Of a stretch of 64,000 nt of DNA, positions 45,949-59,535 are shown piece after piece. Position numbers and translations under genes: made by a program. Origin of the DNA: Protonemura montana. Its lineage: Eukaryota > Arthropoda > Insecta > Plecoptera > Nemouridae. Location of the stretch: assembly GCA_947568835.1 (NCBI GenBank), contig OX387606.1:12276001-12340000 (forward strand), read 5' to 3'. Numbering within the stretch: the stretch's first letter is position 1; every line of letters starts with the position of its first letter. Below the pieces are notes generated by a model. The model was not told the DNA's origin. It saw nothing but the letters and a program-made list of their open reading frames with translations, and did no database searches.

Positions 45949-48553
45949 ATGGCACTGTCCTTCCTGCAGGACACATCGAATTCAGGTAATTTTATTGGAT
46001 TTATGGATGTTTCTGGTAGATTGATTTGTAGTTAGTTAATTAGTTATTTTGAGAATTAACAAAACATTGAGGGACATGAAATAAGGTCAATCTTGATGTG
46101 CGGTATTTACATTTTCAATTTAGTTTAAATCGTATTATGAATGGCCAATTAACGCATACTTTTTATTACTTAGACCATCACTGGTAGAACTAAAATTTCT
46201 GCATGTGACATGTGCATGTCTATACACCAAGACGATACGTAAGCGGGGTAATTTCACTAGATTTGTCATCGTTACCCATAATACAAAATATGTAACGAAA
46301 TAAACGGAGGCGTTTATTGAAAAACAATAGATCTCCAACCTTTTCGTCGACAGTCGTTGCACTTCCCGGTACTTTCCTGCGTGGTACTTGGAACTGCAGG
46401 TGTCTTTGCAGTTTGTGGCCATGCCATATTTTTTATTTCCTGTATGTTGTAACAGCTTAATGTAAGTCGCGTTTCTGTGGTCAGTCATATATAATTAACT
46501 TGATCATTTGCGGAAGGAGGACCTATTATCAAGACAGAATTTGCAGTGGTATTTTGGGTGGGTGTTGCATTATTATATTTGTAGCATAGGAAATGCGCTA
46601 TTATAACTTTTGGCAACATGGACTAGGTTGCGCAACTCGGTTGTTTCTGGGTCTCGGCTTGGGCTCGAGGCTTGGTCCAGTCAGTAGCCCCTTGGCCATT
46701 GGTCACGAGATCGGCCGCCATTTTCTCCCTTCCCTCGAGACGTGTGAAGGGTGGCAAAGGTGACGTCACTCAATTCATGAATCGGGGCTTATTTGTGATC
46801 AATTTAGATTCCCGTTTCTCGTGAATTCAGTTCGCCCCCATGATTGCTTTATACAACCACTGGCGTCATAAAAGTGTTTACAAATTGGCAGCAGATTCCG
46901 AGGAAAAGCAACGAATAAAGCATAAGGAAAACCACTCATATCCTCGACAATAACCGAAACGCCAATTAACCTAGTAATTTGATTCCAATTAATAACATTT
47001 TCCACCTCATCCGCTAACCTTCTAAACTAACGAGCCTCTTTCTGCTCCTGATTTCTTCAGGATTACGCCAGCACCGGCACTTAATGAAGGACTCGACGCC
47101 TAGCGAACGCAGCGACTCGCGGTCCGGCCACTGTGACAGCCCGACATCCCTGATCGACGCCTCTCACCTTTCGCCTCCACTCTCCAACGGGCACATGTCC
47201 AGCCACGCGTTTCCCGGCTTACCGCACCCCCTTCAGTTCTACCCGGGAAACTTCGCGGCGAGCCAGACGGCTGCCCTCCTGGCCGCTGCCGGCGGCAACC
47301 CTCTGCACCTCCACGCGACGCTCGCTGCCGGCAACTTCCAGCACGAGCTCTTCTCAGCGTGGCACAGTCCAGTCTCACCGCCGAACAACAATCGCTCGAA
47401 AAACAACAACTACCAAGTGACGAGCAGTACGACGGCGATAGGCAAAAAGACGTTTCCCCGACGGAAGAAAAAGGCTTTGGAGATGACGCCTATCACAGAG
47501 CCGCTGTCACCGCCGACGTCGGGTTCTCCACCATCGGGAGAAGTCAGCAGCGGCAAGAGTAGCGGAGAAAAGGACGCGTCTAACAGGGATAAAGTCTTCA
47601 CGTGCGGGATCTGCAACCGGAGTTTCGGGTACAAGCATGTCCTGCAAAACCACGAGCGAACGCATACGGGTGAGAAGCCGTTCGAGTGCATGGAGTGCCA
47701 CAAGCGATTCACACGCGACCACCACCTCAAGACGCACATGCGTCTTCACACGGGTGAGAAGCCGTACCACTGCACGCACTGCGACCGCCAGTTTGTACAA
47801 GTCGCGAACCTGCGTCGACATCTCAGAGTGCACACGGGCGAAAGGCCGTACGGGTGTGAACTCTGCACGTCGCGCTTCTCAGATTCGAACCAGCTCAAGG
47901 CACACATGCTCATCCACAAAGGGGAGAAACCGTTTGGGTGCGAGATCTGCCAGGGACGATTCCGTCGGAGACACCACATGATACATCACAAGTGTCCGGG
48001 TACCATGGACAATCACAAAAACTCGATGGCTAAGAAGATGAACGTGGACAACGCGATGGAGGCGGACATTGACGAAATGGACGAAGACTTGGAGATTGAC
48101 GAGGAAGAGGAAGAAATAAGGCGAGGTCTAATCATTGCTCACAACAACAACAAAGTCGAGAAGAAGCCGCGGACTCGGAAGACGCAGGACATTCGCCGCG
48201 TCATACGAATGCCAACCGCGGCAACCGCCATGATCTCGAAGCCAATCCTATCGTCGTCGCTGCAACTTCCGGCATCCGCGTTGGTCCTACCCGTCCAGAC
48301 CGAGCCCGAGGACTTGTCGATGAGCACCGGCACCGGCAGCATTTTTGCCAGCAGCCTACACCGGAGTCACCATTCGCACAGCAGCGGCGATTCACCGATG
48401 TCTCGGTCGCCGTCGTCCGAGGCTGACGAGGAGTTGGACGACGAAGAGGACATCGCCACCACGAGCACGAGTCTGTTCCTTCAGCATCGGCATCCGAAGT
48501 TCCGGCGCCACCTCCACCACAACAGCCACCCCGGAGCGGCGCCGGTCTCTTAG
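45949..48553 (+). CDS. Kr: Krüppel, five-zinc-finger gap-gene transcription factor
   Basis: Two coding exons, 45949-45985 and 47061-48553, give 509 residues. Exon 1 encodes only [12 protein letters not shown], like the M-x-x-S-M-L-Q-D start of other insect Kr proteins, and the early intron is also a Kr trait. Exon 2 holds a low-complexity N-terminal half, then five tandem C2H2-type fingers (about 194-324, the last C2HC) joined by T-G-E-K-P/T-G-E-R-P linkers. Fingers 1-3 carry the Krüppel-diagnostic sequences [20 protein letters not shown] and [10 protein letters not shown]. An acidic stretch follows, then P-E-D-L-S-M (428-433), the CtBP corepressor-binding motif. In flies Kr is a nuclear repressor that positions central segments; sites resemble AANGGGTTAA. 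Codon use in exon 2 is GC-rich relative to the surroundings. Confidence 0.96.
45986..47060 (+). other. Kr intron
   Basis: 1.07-kb intron with a GTAATT donor and TTCTTCAG acceptor. It is AT-rich except for 46620-46770. Confidence 0.8.
46692..46768. promoter_or_regulatory. GC-rich intronic block with CCAAT, YY1/Pho-like and CRE words
   Basis: In order: inverted CCAAT box (GCCATTGGTCAC, 46695-46706), GCCGCCATTTT (46714-46724, YY1/Pleiohomeotic-like) and a perfect palindromic CRE, TGACGTCA (46761-46768). The combination looks like a compact promoter or regulatory module inside the Kr intron, perhaps an alternative start. Word matches are seen; function is inference. Confidence 0.35.
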
Positions 48554-51500
48554 TTCCTGATTGGTACAGTTAAACAATCAAGGCCAATGATAGGCCGTCA
48601 ACTACGGGTATGTACCATTTTGGTATATAGTCATTTTATTATAAGTAAACTAAAATGTGGATGTGTATAGAAAAGGCATGGCTTCACATAAACTGAAACG
48701 CGGTTTATGATAAAATGTTATTGGTTTTTGTCCTACTATTATGTTTTAAGTTAATTGAGCAAGAGGTAGGATATCACTGGGAATTTGTTTGGTTTGAGCC
48801 GATGGACCACCGGATGAGAGTTTATGTTGCTTCTGGTCCATTGAAAGAATGGGGGCAGCCGTATCTATGCGACGCGGCGAGGGCGGCGATGACGCTTTTG
48901 TCTTTAGCTTCTGTTGGCAAGAAAACTCCTAACATTTCCTCTTAGCGATTTGTCGAAAAGCGGCTGACGTGAAAATGCCGTTTCCTCGGGAAAATCATTA
49001 ACTTTTCTCCCACAACAAAGCCAACACAACATTAAATTACATTTTTTTACATTATAACAGTGCCTTAAGTCATAACCAAAGGAACCACGTCGGCTGGCGA
49101 GTGGTCGATATCATTCAGTATCTACAAAATATTTTAGGTGGTCAGAATATTTAAAACGTCTAGATTCCTTTGAGGAAGTGAAAAAACCTTTCGGGTATTA
49201 CGAAATCATGGGGTTCTCGGGAGGGTGGTGTAGGGGTGAGATGCCGAAAAGGTGTCCTTTCATAGGGCGAGCTGTGCAAAGTGGAATGGGTCCATGTACT
49301 TGTGAGGTTGTTTACGCCATTTTCGCATCGCCAAAAGCCCTCTAAGGTAACACGCCGCGAGGTAGTTTTGTAAAAGACCAAGCCCTTGTGCAATTCAAAC
49401 CGAAACATTCTTTACTTTAGAATTGCGTGGGGGTATATAATGTAGGTATAGTATGGAAATAATACAGAATGGAACACATTTGAAGAAAGGTAGATATTGA
49501 GTGGTATACATATTTTTCTAAATTTTCTACTGCTGCCACAACCTGTTTTTAATAAGAAACGAGACTGGTTTCGTTTAGCTAATATTTCTATAAATATAAA
49601 GGAAACTATTTTGCTCGAAAGGTTCGTTGAACTAAAAGCCCAAGTGCCTTTTTTCAAAAAACTACCCCCCCGACTTGAAGAGACCTGATAAACTAACATT
49701 ATATTCATCCCTTCCCATACCCACACCCCTTCTCCAAATTCACAACATATCTGGCTAGGTAGCCTCCCGTCCCTGGACCACGGACAGATATCGAATTACC
49801 CGAGAGATGGTTTGAATAACAATCTTGTGCAAGAATACAGAAAACACATTGTACTGGATTCTCACGGTCAAAATTTAGGACGTTCACCCCGCAATCCTGA
49901 CCCACGCTTAGAGGAAATGTAATCGAGTTCTTGAACACTATCAACTTCTTAATATTTTCATACAAATCCAACTATGTAATTAACTTTTGTGCAAATACTT
50001 TCCACTATTTATTGTAGCTTATGCGTCATCGTCGGAATAAAAAGGTTGTAATTGAACTTGTTATTGTTGTGTGCCCAAAAAGTCAAGTCGCAGTTCGTGG
50101 GGAGGTTTTTAGCTTCCAAGTCAGTACTTGTTCCTGCTTTTCATCTCGGTGGTTCGCTATATCGGAAAATATGAAACTCGATAACATTTCGGCATCGAGT
50201 TTCATGAGTTTCGAAAAAATGTTCCTGGATGAGAAAACGTCAAAAAGACCGGTGGTATTTCTCAATCAATGCTCAATTGTTATGGGGATATTTTTTTATA
50301 TGTAATAAGATATTTTAGTTCGTCTCATTTTTTTTTGCCATGAATATTTTTAATAGATCTGTTGTTCCTGCTTGAGTAAATGAAGAGTGCATTTTATTCA
50401 GGGATACTTATTTTGTTTTGTGCTATGCAAGTGAAAGAGAGCGTGTGTGGAAGAGAGAGATAAATATATATTATTGTCGATATTATTTTCTTTGAAGAAT
50501 ATTCAAATTAACAGACACATTTATTTTTCTTTATCCTATTAATATTATTTTTGATCAAACGGGATTCCTTCTTTTTAGGCGAAGATTATGGGTGCATTTC
50601 CTACAGCATTTAACTTGCATTCACAACCATGTTTACGATATTTTTTAATATACTTATAATATGAACTTCAAAATGGAAAATAACAAACTATATATATTAT
50701 AGCATTTACACATAAGATGTTCAAAAACTATGACCACATTCTACCTCACTGTACTAATTAATGTAATAGATAGATAATTAATGATTTTTTGTTAATTAAT
50801 CATTGATTAACATTTGCACGGGAAAGAAGACTGATACTATGATAGATCACACAGCATATCTCAGCAACATGCCTAGAGCAAGATGCCAATTGTTATAAAA
50901 ATATACAAAAGTTCCTAACAAAACCCTCTGAATCCTAAATAACTCAAAGACTGTCACTTATCAATAATAAACAAGGAAATCTTGTAATCATGGCAAATCT
51001 AGAACTGTCTGCTCAAATACTTGTTTTAATTTATTTTTACTGTGCCACAACTGCTAAAATGTTATCATTTAATAAAATTACTCAACCCATACTTACATTT
51101 TATTTTATGTTTGAGACCTCAATTGGAGTGTTTGGTTGTGGTCCAAGAATTTGTATTGCCCTCAAATTTAGCCATGGTAATTTTAACTCGAAGATCAACC
51201 ATAGTAGCGTGGAAGACAACCCTTCAAATGTTGTTTTTTTATGGTACTACCTAGTTTGCCAGACACCCTTGGTAGAGGGTGGCCCGAAAGAAGATCTACC
51301 CGAATCATGACCTTATTTTTCACGAAAGAACTGTTGCGAATCCTCTTGATTTCTCAACAATAACAACAAAAAATAAAGAAAGAAAATATTCAGCTAGCCC
51401 ACACATAAAACATTTTTGCACGAAATTTCTTACGCTGTTCTGAATTTCACCTTCTGCTTGGCGTAACGGGTTTTTCTGTCGTTTCCAACCTTTTTTACCC

Positions 51501-54500
51501 CATTTTTTCAAATTGGTTCCTCCCTTTGACATGGCACTGCAGCAGGGCTCAGGGCAGACACGGGACGGGCAAACCCTTCACTCGTGCAGCCCTTTATTCG
51601 CGACTGAAGGGTGCCGCTCGTGCCCGGCTACTTTGCCGCTGATCAAAGACCATGCATGGACTCAAACCTACACTTTGCCTCGGGCCCAAAAGCACCGAAT
51701 TCATCAAAATAGTATAGATTCCAACAACAGCTTGCCGATAGACTAGTAGAAAAATGTCAAAATACCCTTTTTAAGGAAATTCGAAACTCCTTGACAACAA
51801 AACCCTATTCATTTCTTTACAGAAAAACTAAAATTACGAACAAATTTTTGGCACACTTCGTACCATTGATGCTAAACACTAAAGGAATCGGGATCGAATT
51901 CGTCTAGGCGTATTTCTTCCCTTCTCTTGTCGTGTGGACAGTCAAGTTTTCAGCCCTCTACGCAATTCTTTCACAGAGTTGAATCTCCGAGGCAAAGAAC
52001 GGCTTGAAAAAAGAGTTAATATCGATTCGGTTTTTTTTATTTGAGTCACCCCCACGTTTTTTCACCCTCGCGTTTTTTTCATCCCTTACTCACCCACAGG
52101 GTTCCTATAGCAACCATGCGAAATTACTTCAAATAAAAATAGAACATAGCAATGAGCATTATCTGTGTTGACTTGTACTGAGTCACTTTTCAGCGAGTGT
52201 TTTTCGAGATGTGTCTTTACGAACGCAATCATGATGAGCGTGGGCCTGTGTGGTGTCTCGACAGGATCAGGATTATTCAATCGCGCGAGGCTAGGATTGT
52301 TTTTCAGGACCTGTAAATAGGTAACATGTACGTTAGACGCCGCATTTCAGACAGTGAGGACGCCATGGTTAATTACGAGAGTATTTTTATATGTAAAAAC
52401 AAGCCGACGGTGGCTGCCCAAGGGAGAAGTAAAAAAGCGAGTTATAAAAAAAGCCGTCCGTACCCCTAAATTAATTTGCTAGGGCTAAACAATGCGTCCC
52501 CGCGCCATGGCAGTCTCGTGGCATAGCGTTTACTAATGGAAGCCGTTGCGAAAAAATTGCCTCCGCTTTCATTTTACTATTCTCGATTTATTATTCATGC
52601 GGTTATCTTTCCTCTCTTGTTTTTTCTTTCGTAGCTATATTCTTTTTCCACCCTTCCAACCCCTTTTTGCTTCTTACCCCACGCGATTTTTTATGATTCC
52701 CTTTTTTATCTTCGTAATGCATAGCAGTTTTTTTTCCTCTACCCCCTAAAGTTTTTTTGTCATCCCAACTCATCAGACAAAACATTTCTAAGAGGGGCTT
52801 AAATTACATTGTTCAACCCCTATCGCTAATTAAACATCTTAAACTTTCCTACACCACAGATTTGACTTTACCATAAATGGCCGGCGACTTATGCAAACAT
52901 TTTTGCCTCGAGAAATTCTTCAAACTGCCGAACCAACTTGAAATCGAATTGAAATCTCCCCGTCAACTTCAATGGATAACGAAAACACAGTTCGGAAACA
53001 GAAGTAATTTAGTAACTTAACTTTCCTAAACCATGCAGGTATAATCATAGGTATTATAATAAAAGCCTCCTTTCTCTCTTTTCAAAATGTTTACCTTGTA
53101 GCTGAGCAATAATTCTATAAAAGTCTCATTTCGGTTTCGCGAAATGCAATAACGCTAGTGATCGGATATGGATTCTGGGGGAGTGTGGCGCAGATTACAA
53201 AAATATGGTTTCCCTACACATGCCATATGATTCCTCCCCCCTCATCACGTCACACGGACGTACGCCTTTCGGTCAGACGGAAAATTCATTAAAAGTTATT
53301 ATGTGCTCCATTAGCAGGACCGCACAAACGACAGGTGTTTTGAATTAAATTATAGTAATTATTATGCCATGACACCATTTTTAAACAACTCGAACGAGAT
53401 CAGAAATGACGTTGAACCGAATTATTTTCAAAAAATATCCACTCATGAGGTCTCCTCGGTGGTCAACATTATTCAGACTGTGTCCATCCATACATGATTG
53501 CTATCGCAAGGGATTGCAGTTGAACGGTCCAAGAAGTACCATGTCTATCGCAACCTTTCTATGACTCACAACTACCCCCTTTACTTCAGAGGGTGGCAAT
53601 TCTCTTTTTTTATCTACAGGGATTTGCACTCAGTCTCTCCTGTCTATCTTGCTGCCTACCCCACACCACCCCACGGAAGATTTGATCACGAGAAAAAATG
53701 ATGCCCACCACCCCCCAACCCCCGTTGGCCTAACAGCAAGCAACTCACCCCACGGGCGCGGAACTTCCGACATAAAAAACTACCCTCTTACTTCCCCCTT
53801 TCAACCCCACGCGAGCTAATTACGTTACGGGGCTGGAAATTGCGTCCAGAGTTTTGATCGAAACTTGAGATATTGTGTCTTGCGACGGTCGGCATCGCTT
53901 GCCGTCGTTCGTCGCGCCAGCGAGTTTCGAATTTAAAATGTCAATATTTATTGACAATAGGTAAAGGAAGGTAAATAAATTTGAAAAATAAAATGAGACT
54001 GAATTCTATTATCAATTACAAATGTAAATCAAACGTTTGCGTTAACCTAAACGAATTGTGTGCTAGTCAATTTCCATTCAATTTGCATTCACCGCTTATT
54101 TTCTATGATATTTTATATCGATTCAATTACTTCGTGGATTTCTGGCAACTTTTGTACGGAGCTATTATGACTGTCATGACTAATGTTCGCTACAATTGCA
54201 GATTTTTTCAATCACTTCAGAAAACGCAATTATCGTAAAAATTTCCAAATTTTCGTCCAAACAGGCAACAGCTGCATATCGGCTCATCGGCCAGTTGGAT
54301 TAATTTCGACGACTAATGCTTTTTATGACAGCAATCCTCGATCGGGATGCAAATTATGTGTCTGCCGGAACGAATCGTTGTTTTATGACCGTCAATAATT
54401 CCAATGCTTTTGTCTAGCCTTGCCGCTGTCCCCAACAAAGCACAGGCAGAAATCGCCGAATTTACGGTGCAAAAAATAGATATCGGTTATGTGCATAATA

Positions 54501-57500
54501 GAAAGTGCTGACGTGAAGATTTAGTGGCATAAAATCATTATTATAAGGTAAACCCTACTATTTGGTGACGATTTCGGGTGGCCCTTTTTTAGGGTTATAA
54601 TAAAGCTCTTCAAAGGGGGCTGATTCGTTACGCTGGGCCAAGTTTTTTTTCTGTAATTTTCGGTAAACCATTAGGTACTTTTATGGACATGCGGCAACAG
54701 AACATAAATCTGTTGGAGAAACCTTGCGCAACATTTGAACAAAACCTCTTTGAAACGGTTTCGCCGGGAAGAAGGGTTTTTGTTAAAAACTGGTCAGTGA
54801 TTAGTAGTTATTTAGTGAGGATCACGAGGAATTGTCACACTTTAGAAATTTCTGACCAAAAGGTATTTTATGAAGTCACCGTTGGATTCCGTCACAAATG
54901 CCGTTATCGATAGCGTTTCAAACAGTATCTAATTTCTCAATTGATTTGAAATTCAAGACTCTCAAAAAAGTAACACAGAATTCGTTATTTTCTGAAATTG
55001 ATTGTAATGCAGGCACAATAACTGTGCCGTGGTATTACTTACATTCTTTTTTAAGCATTTTTGAAGGTTTATGAATCAATTCTTTTTATTCCTTTGATTA
55101 TACTCGTCAACATTCAAAATTCTTCTTGACAAACCTTGCAATTTAAAGTTGGAACATATATATGCATAAGCATTTTTAGGGGAAGAAATTTTCCTTTTCT
55201 TCCGAATCCTAACAAGACATCATATACCTCATAGTTCGTATTCTAATGCCTCTTATCTTTTGTTAACGGCATGTTCTATACAATACTGCCAGTCTATTAT
55301 CAGTAACCAGAATTGATTCTTCGACTTTCCTCGTGACAATGCATTTACATTTTCTTTGTTACTCTCATACTAGCACTCTGTTACTCTTGTTACCCACATA
55401 TTCTACATAAAGTAGGCGCGAACTGCTGAGGGTATTATGACACTTGACTCTGCTAAGATTTTTTTTTATTGCTCTCTGCGCTACAGAATTGTATATTTTC
55501 GAACCAAATGTACCTTATGCAGATGTCAGGACGTCATTGACACGTCAATCAGGGTGAAACCAGGTGTCGAACGCTGCGCCTGGGGGAAATTACGAGGGAA
55601 TCAAATTTCTTGCAAGGTTTTTATCGACTTCATGCAAACTGACATCAAATTTAAACGATTTTTGACTTGAACTCTTGACAATGACATTTTTCAAACGGAT
55701 TTTTGAGATATCAAATAATACAATTTGACATTCATACGATTGGAGTCTCGATCTAGAATCCGTGAGCGTACCAATCATTTCTACTAAAGGTAACGAGGAA
55801 GTGTGTGAGATATTTATTTGCTCTACGCGATTAAAATAATTTATTATCGATGATCGTTAGTTTTTGTCAAATTGCGAGTACCTACCTCTCCTAACAACTC
55901 AACATTTTATTAAAGCGTAAGCCTACAATTGAGCGCTGCTTTATAGGGCTCTCCCATTGTGAGGCAGTTGATCATCGTCATACCAGGTGCCCTAAGCCCA
56001 CCCTAAAGCACCCGAATTCAGTTTTTTTAGTGAAAAATGAAAACTCTGCTGTACAAGCAAGGTATTGGAGAGGGTCGAAAAGTGTGCCAAAGCAAAAGAG
56101 ATCCGGGCACGCGTGGACCGCAAGCGTGTGCGTTGTATTGCGTGGATGCGTGCTGCTTTGGTGTGGTGGAAAAAAATCCCCACGTATTTTTTATGGTTTT
56201 TTTAAGACTTAGGGCGAGGTATTCCTCTAAAGGGAGGGGATCGAAATCGAAAGACTTTGTCATCTGTCAGTGTCAGATCGCTGCGAGAAAACTTAATTCA
56301 TTATCAAAATCCAATTTTTACGAAGCACTCAACCGGACTCATCTTGCAAATAGCTTGTTCAACGAAGAGTGAAAAATTAATAGGCTGATTTAAGGAACTA
56401 ATCATTTGTTATTTATATAATATAAAAACCATCTTCACTTGTATGAAGTGTAGGGTTGCAAATTGCAATCCTTCCAGTTCAGAAACATACAACACTGTTA
56501 TTTCCCTCAAGCTAGAATCAAATTTCTTGACGACTTCTGTCTCAAAAGCGAATGTGACACCAATTTATATTTCATTTCGGGTTTCTCCCCAAACCAGCCG
56601 ATTCCGAAATTGAGTCGAAATGCTCGTGAACTTGAATCAAATGACCGTTAGACGACCCCCAAAAGTATATACACATTCAAATAAAATATCATGAGAATAA
56701 TTCGGGCCAATTCAATGAACTGATTTCTTGATAATAATCTTGCGGTCCACCCGATAAGTGTTTCATTCCTATTTCCACCCCAAAATGTCTGCATTGTCCA
56801 TTTCTTATGAGTGGACATAGACAGCTACACGCCCCGTACCTTTACCCTGTAGGTATTGTCCAAAATGTTTGGCCCATTCTTCAAACATGTCGTTGACAGC
56901 TTCAGAAAAGTGGACATTTGCATTTTTACCCAAGCAATAAGATTTTTGGGAAACGCAACTTGGACTATGAAAAATATTTATACTTGATTGGGCACAATAT
57001 AAGGACAAACTTGAGCAGACATTTCAGATGTGGCACTATTTTGCCCCTGGGAAAATGCTAGTTGAATTGCTATGTTTCGTAGATTTCTTTGCTTGAACAA
57101 TTTTCTATAATATACCTATCATATTCCCTACTCCCCAGTTCACAACATTCACTATCAGGGCGAGCAGAAAGATAGTTACAACGCAGGAAGTGTGTTAAAA
57201 TCACATGTTCTCAGCATGTTTACCTTTACAAATAGTAATGTTTTTATTTAATGTACCTAAATCAGAGTTGGAACAACTGAATAATCTATGTAAGTGTGAG
57301 GTTTGAGAGTATGAACAATGTTTAATCGAAATGGTACCTTCATAGAATTTCGAAGGTCGAAGGTCGGAACACATGTATTCTTGTGCGTCTTTGGTGAAGA
57401 TGATTTTTACAGACTACAGTCCTTAGTTTTGTTAGTAAATATTGATGGCGAATTGAACCTTACTCTCAAGCAAGGTAAAGTTGGCTTGAATGAAAAATAT

Positions 57501-58919
57501 GTATCGAGGTGTAAGTTCCATAATACTGTTTTACTGGATTGGTTACCGGAAAATGTTGAATGTGTGTGTTTATATGCAAGTCCAATACAGTCATTGTTAT
57601 CGAATAAAACTCTGTTCATTGTGGTTTTGTGTGTATGTCAGAAGTGAAATAATTGTTTTTTTGGTCAGAAAACTATATTAGTAAAATCTACGAGTTTTAT
57701 CTTTCACCCACAGAAACCAGATTACTTAACTTTACTAATAAGTATATTTCCCGGTTTAAATTGTATTATCAACATCAATCCAAACCCAGGGTTCAGTCAC
57801 GTTCAGTTGTAAATATTATGGCCGAAAATACCTAAAAAGTAATTTGGGTTTTGGAATGTGTTGTTAGTTTTGTATCAGTTCCTTCACGCCTAGGTATTTG
57901 TAAAAATTTCTGTCAGTCTCATTTGTAAGGCCAAGACTTTGTTTGATTTCACTCTGCATGATGCAATTGAAAGTAAAAGTTCCAAATTATAAGCTCGTAC
58001 AATGCAGTATCAAAAGTGCATGACTATTTTATTTTGGTATATTATTGTGAGGTAAAAAACATTCCTTTTCTAGCTAGACTTACTAATGTTTCCAATTTCA
58101 TACATTCCACAAAACATTAAACAGTCTAAACACTTTCTCTCTCACCGACAGTAATATTAATTTTTCCTCTTTACCAAGACTATTAAATTAATTTTAAGCT
58201 GAATGTAATGTTCCTACCAAAAACCCCAATAACGATATTGTTCCTAACAAATAAAACTTTTACATGACTGATGATCTTTTATGTGAAGTATATTTCACAG
58301 TTTTTGTAAAATTTTAGTTATTATTTGTGTCAATATTGTGCCTGAATTTTGGTACCAACCACCAACTTTGGGAAGTCCAGTATCAATGGGTAATTTACTC
58401 TTGTATAGCCAAGAGTCAACCAGGTTGAACTCAAACACGAGCTAAAATTACATTCGATATATAAAGCGAAGTAATTATGTCCAGCATGTAGCAACAATAG
58501 GATGCAGTGTAATTGTATTAAGTCATACTATTTTCATACGTTAGGTCAGAATCAAAGCCGCCTGGCAAACAGAGGTGGCATGCCATATCAATACGTATTC
58601 CATCCATAATTTCACATCTTACTGACCCAACAGCAACCGTATTGGTGTATACGCATGCAGTTCTTACAGATTACAACAGAATAGGAATAAGACAAAACAG
58701 GGTAAAAACATTTTTGTACTGCAAACTGCCATTCCAATTCAACATATAGATCACTTACATATTAGTCCGACTATATTTGATAAAATAATGATGACGAGGA
58801 TATTTCAGATGCACAAAATCAGTGAAATTGTAGTAAGACTTCAATCAGTTTTACATTTCATGCCTGTGTCATTGTATATGTAACAAAGTTTAATTAAATA
58901 ATAACACGATTCAAAATAA
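48554..58919. other. Kr 3' flank, no recognised gene
   Basis: Ten kilobases of AT-rich DNA containing the Kr 3' UTR at its left end. The best open frames (50990-51310, 57318-57647, 106-109 codons) show no recognisable domain and are probably chance. Minor GA/GT microsatellite stretches occur near 50.43-50.46 kb. Isolated AAGGGTT-type words occur (for example 51218, 54588, 54770) without clear clustering. Confidence 0.4.
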
Positions 58920-58925
58920 TTTATT
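58920..58925 (-). terminator. Polyadenylation signal of cysteinyl-tRNA synthetase
   Basis: AATAAA on the minus strand, about 205 bases beyond the stop codon. Confidence 0.6.
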
Positions 58926-59127
58926 TCTCATCCTTCCTTTCAATCTATCTTTCCTGAAGATACACAAAATGCAAGGTAGGAGGCAAGTGTACACAAGTAG
59001 GGTAACAGTTAAAATAAGACACAAGCTTAGCTTAGTTAGTCGTGTTTAATCCAATACTTTGTTTATCAACTCAAAAATGTCTCTCTGAAAACCAGATTAC
59101 ATTAAAATCACAAACCAAGTTCCCAGT

Positions 59128-59498
59128 TTAAATTCCATTTGCCGATTGCAAATACTCGTTGTATTTTTTCTCCTGAGCCAGTTGAAGCTTTTGCAATTTC
59201 TTTACAAGACCTTTACTGAGTTCTTTTCCCTCAGCATCATGTGTTGGTAGGCCCTGGAAAAACGAATCGAAATTAGCACAACCAGAATAAATTACAGGCC
59301 AGACTCACTTAAAAAGGGCACCCACATAAAATCAGACGTTGAAATGTGTTAATTGAGAGTGTTTGCGAAGTAAGATGCCTGTGAAGTGTCAGTAAGATTG
59401 AATGCGTAGAATAGGTAGATTTGAAAGTGAAGAATGAATTACTCCCCAAAAGACGATTGAAAACTGGATAATAAAAAAATAAAATGAAAAATGATAAC

Positions 59499-59535
<37 letters not shown>

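Noticed and set aside
47100..48577. Numerous long frames overlapping Kr on both strands
   Set aside because: They are shadows of the GC-rich Kr coding exon; only the plus-strand Kr frame shows zinc fingers and family motifs.
57318..57647. 109-codon frame in the Kr 3' flank
   Set aside because: No recognised domain, AT-rich codons, and no nearby promoter or splice context that supports it.
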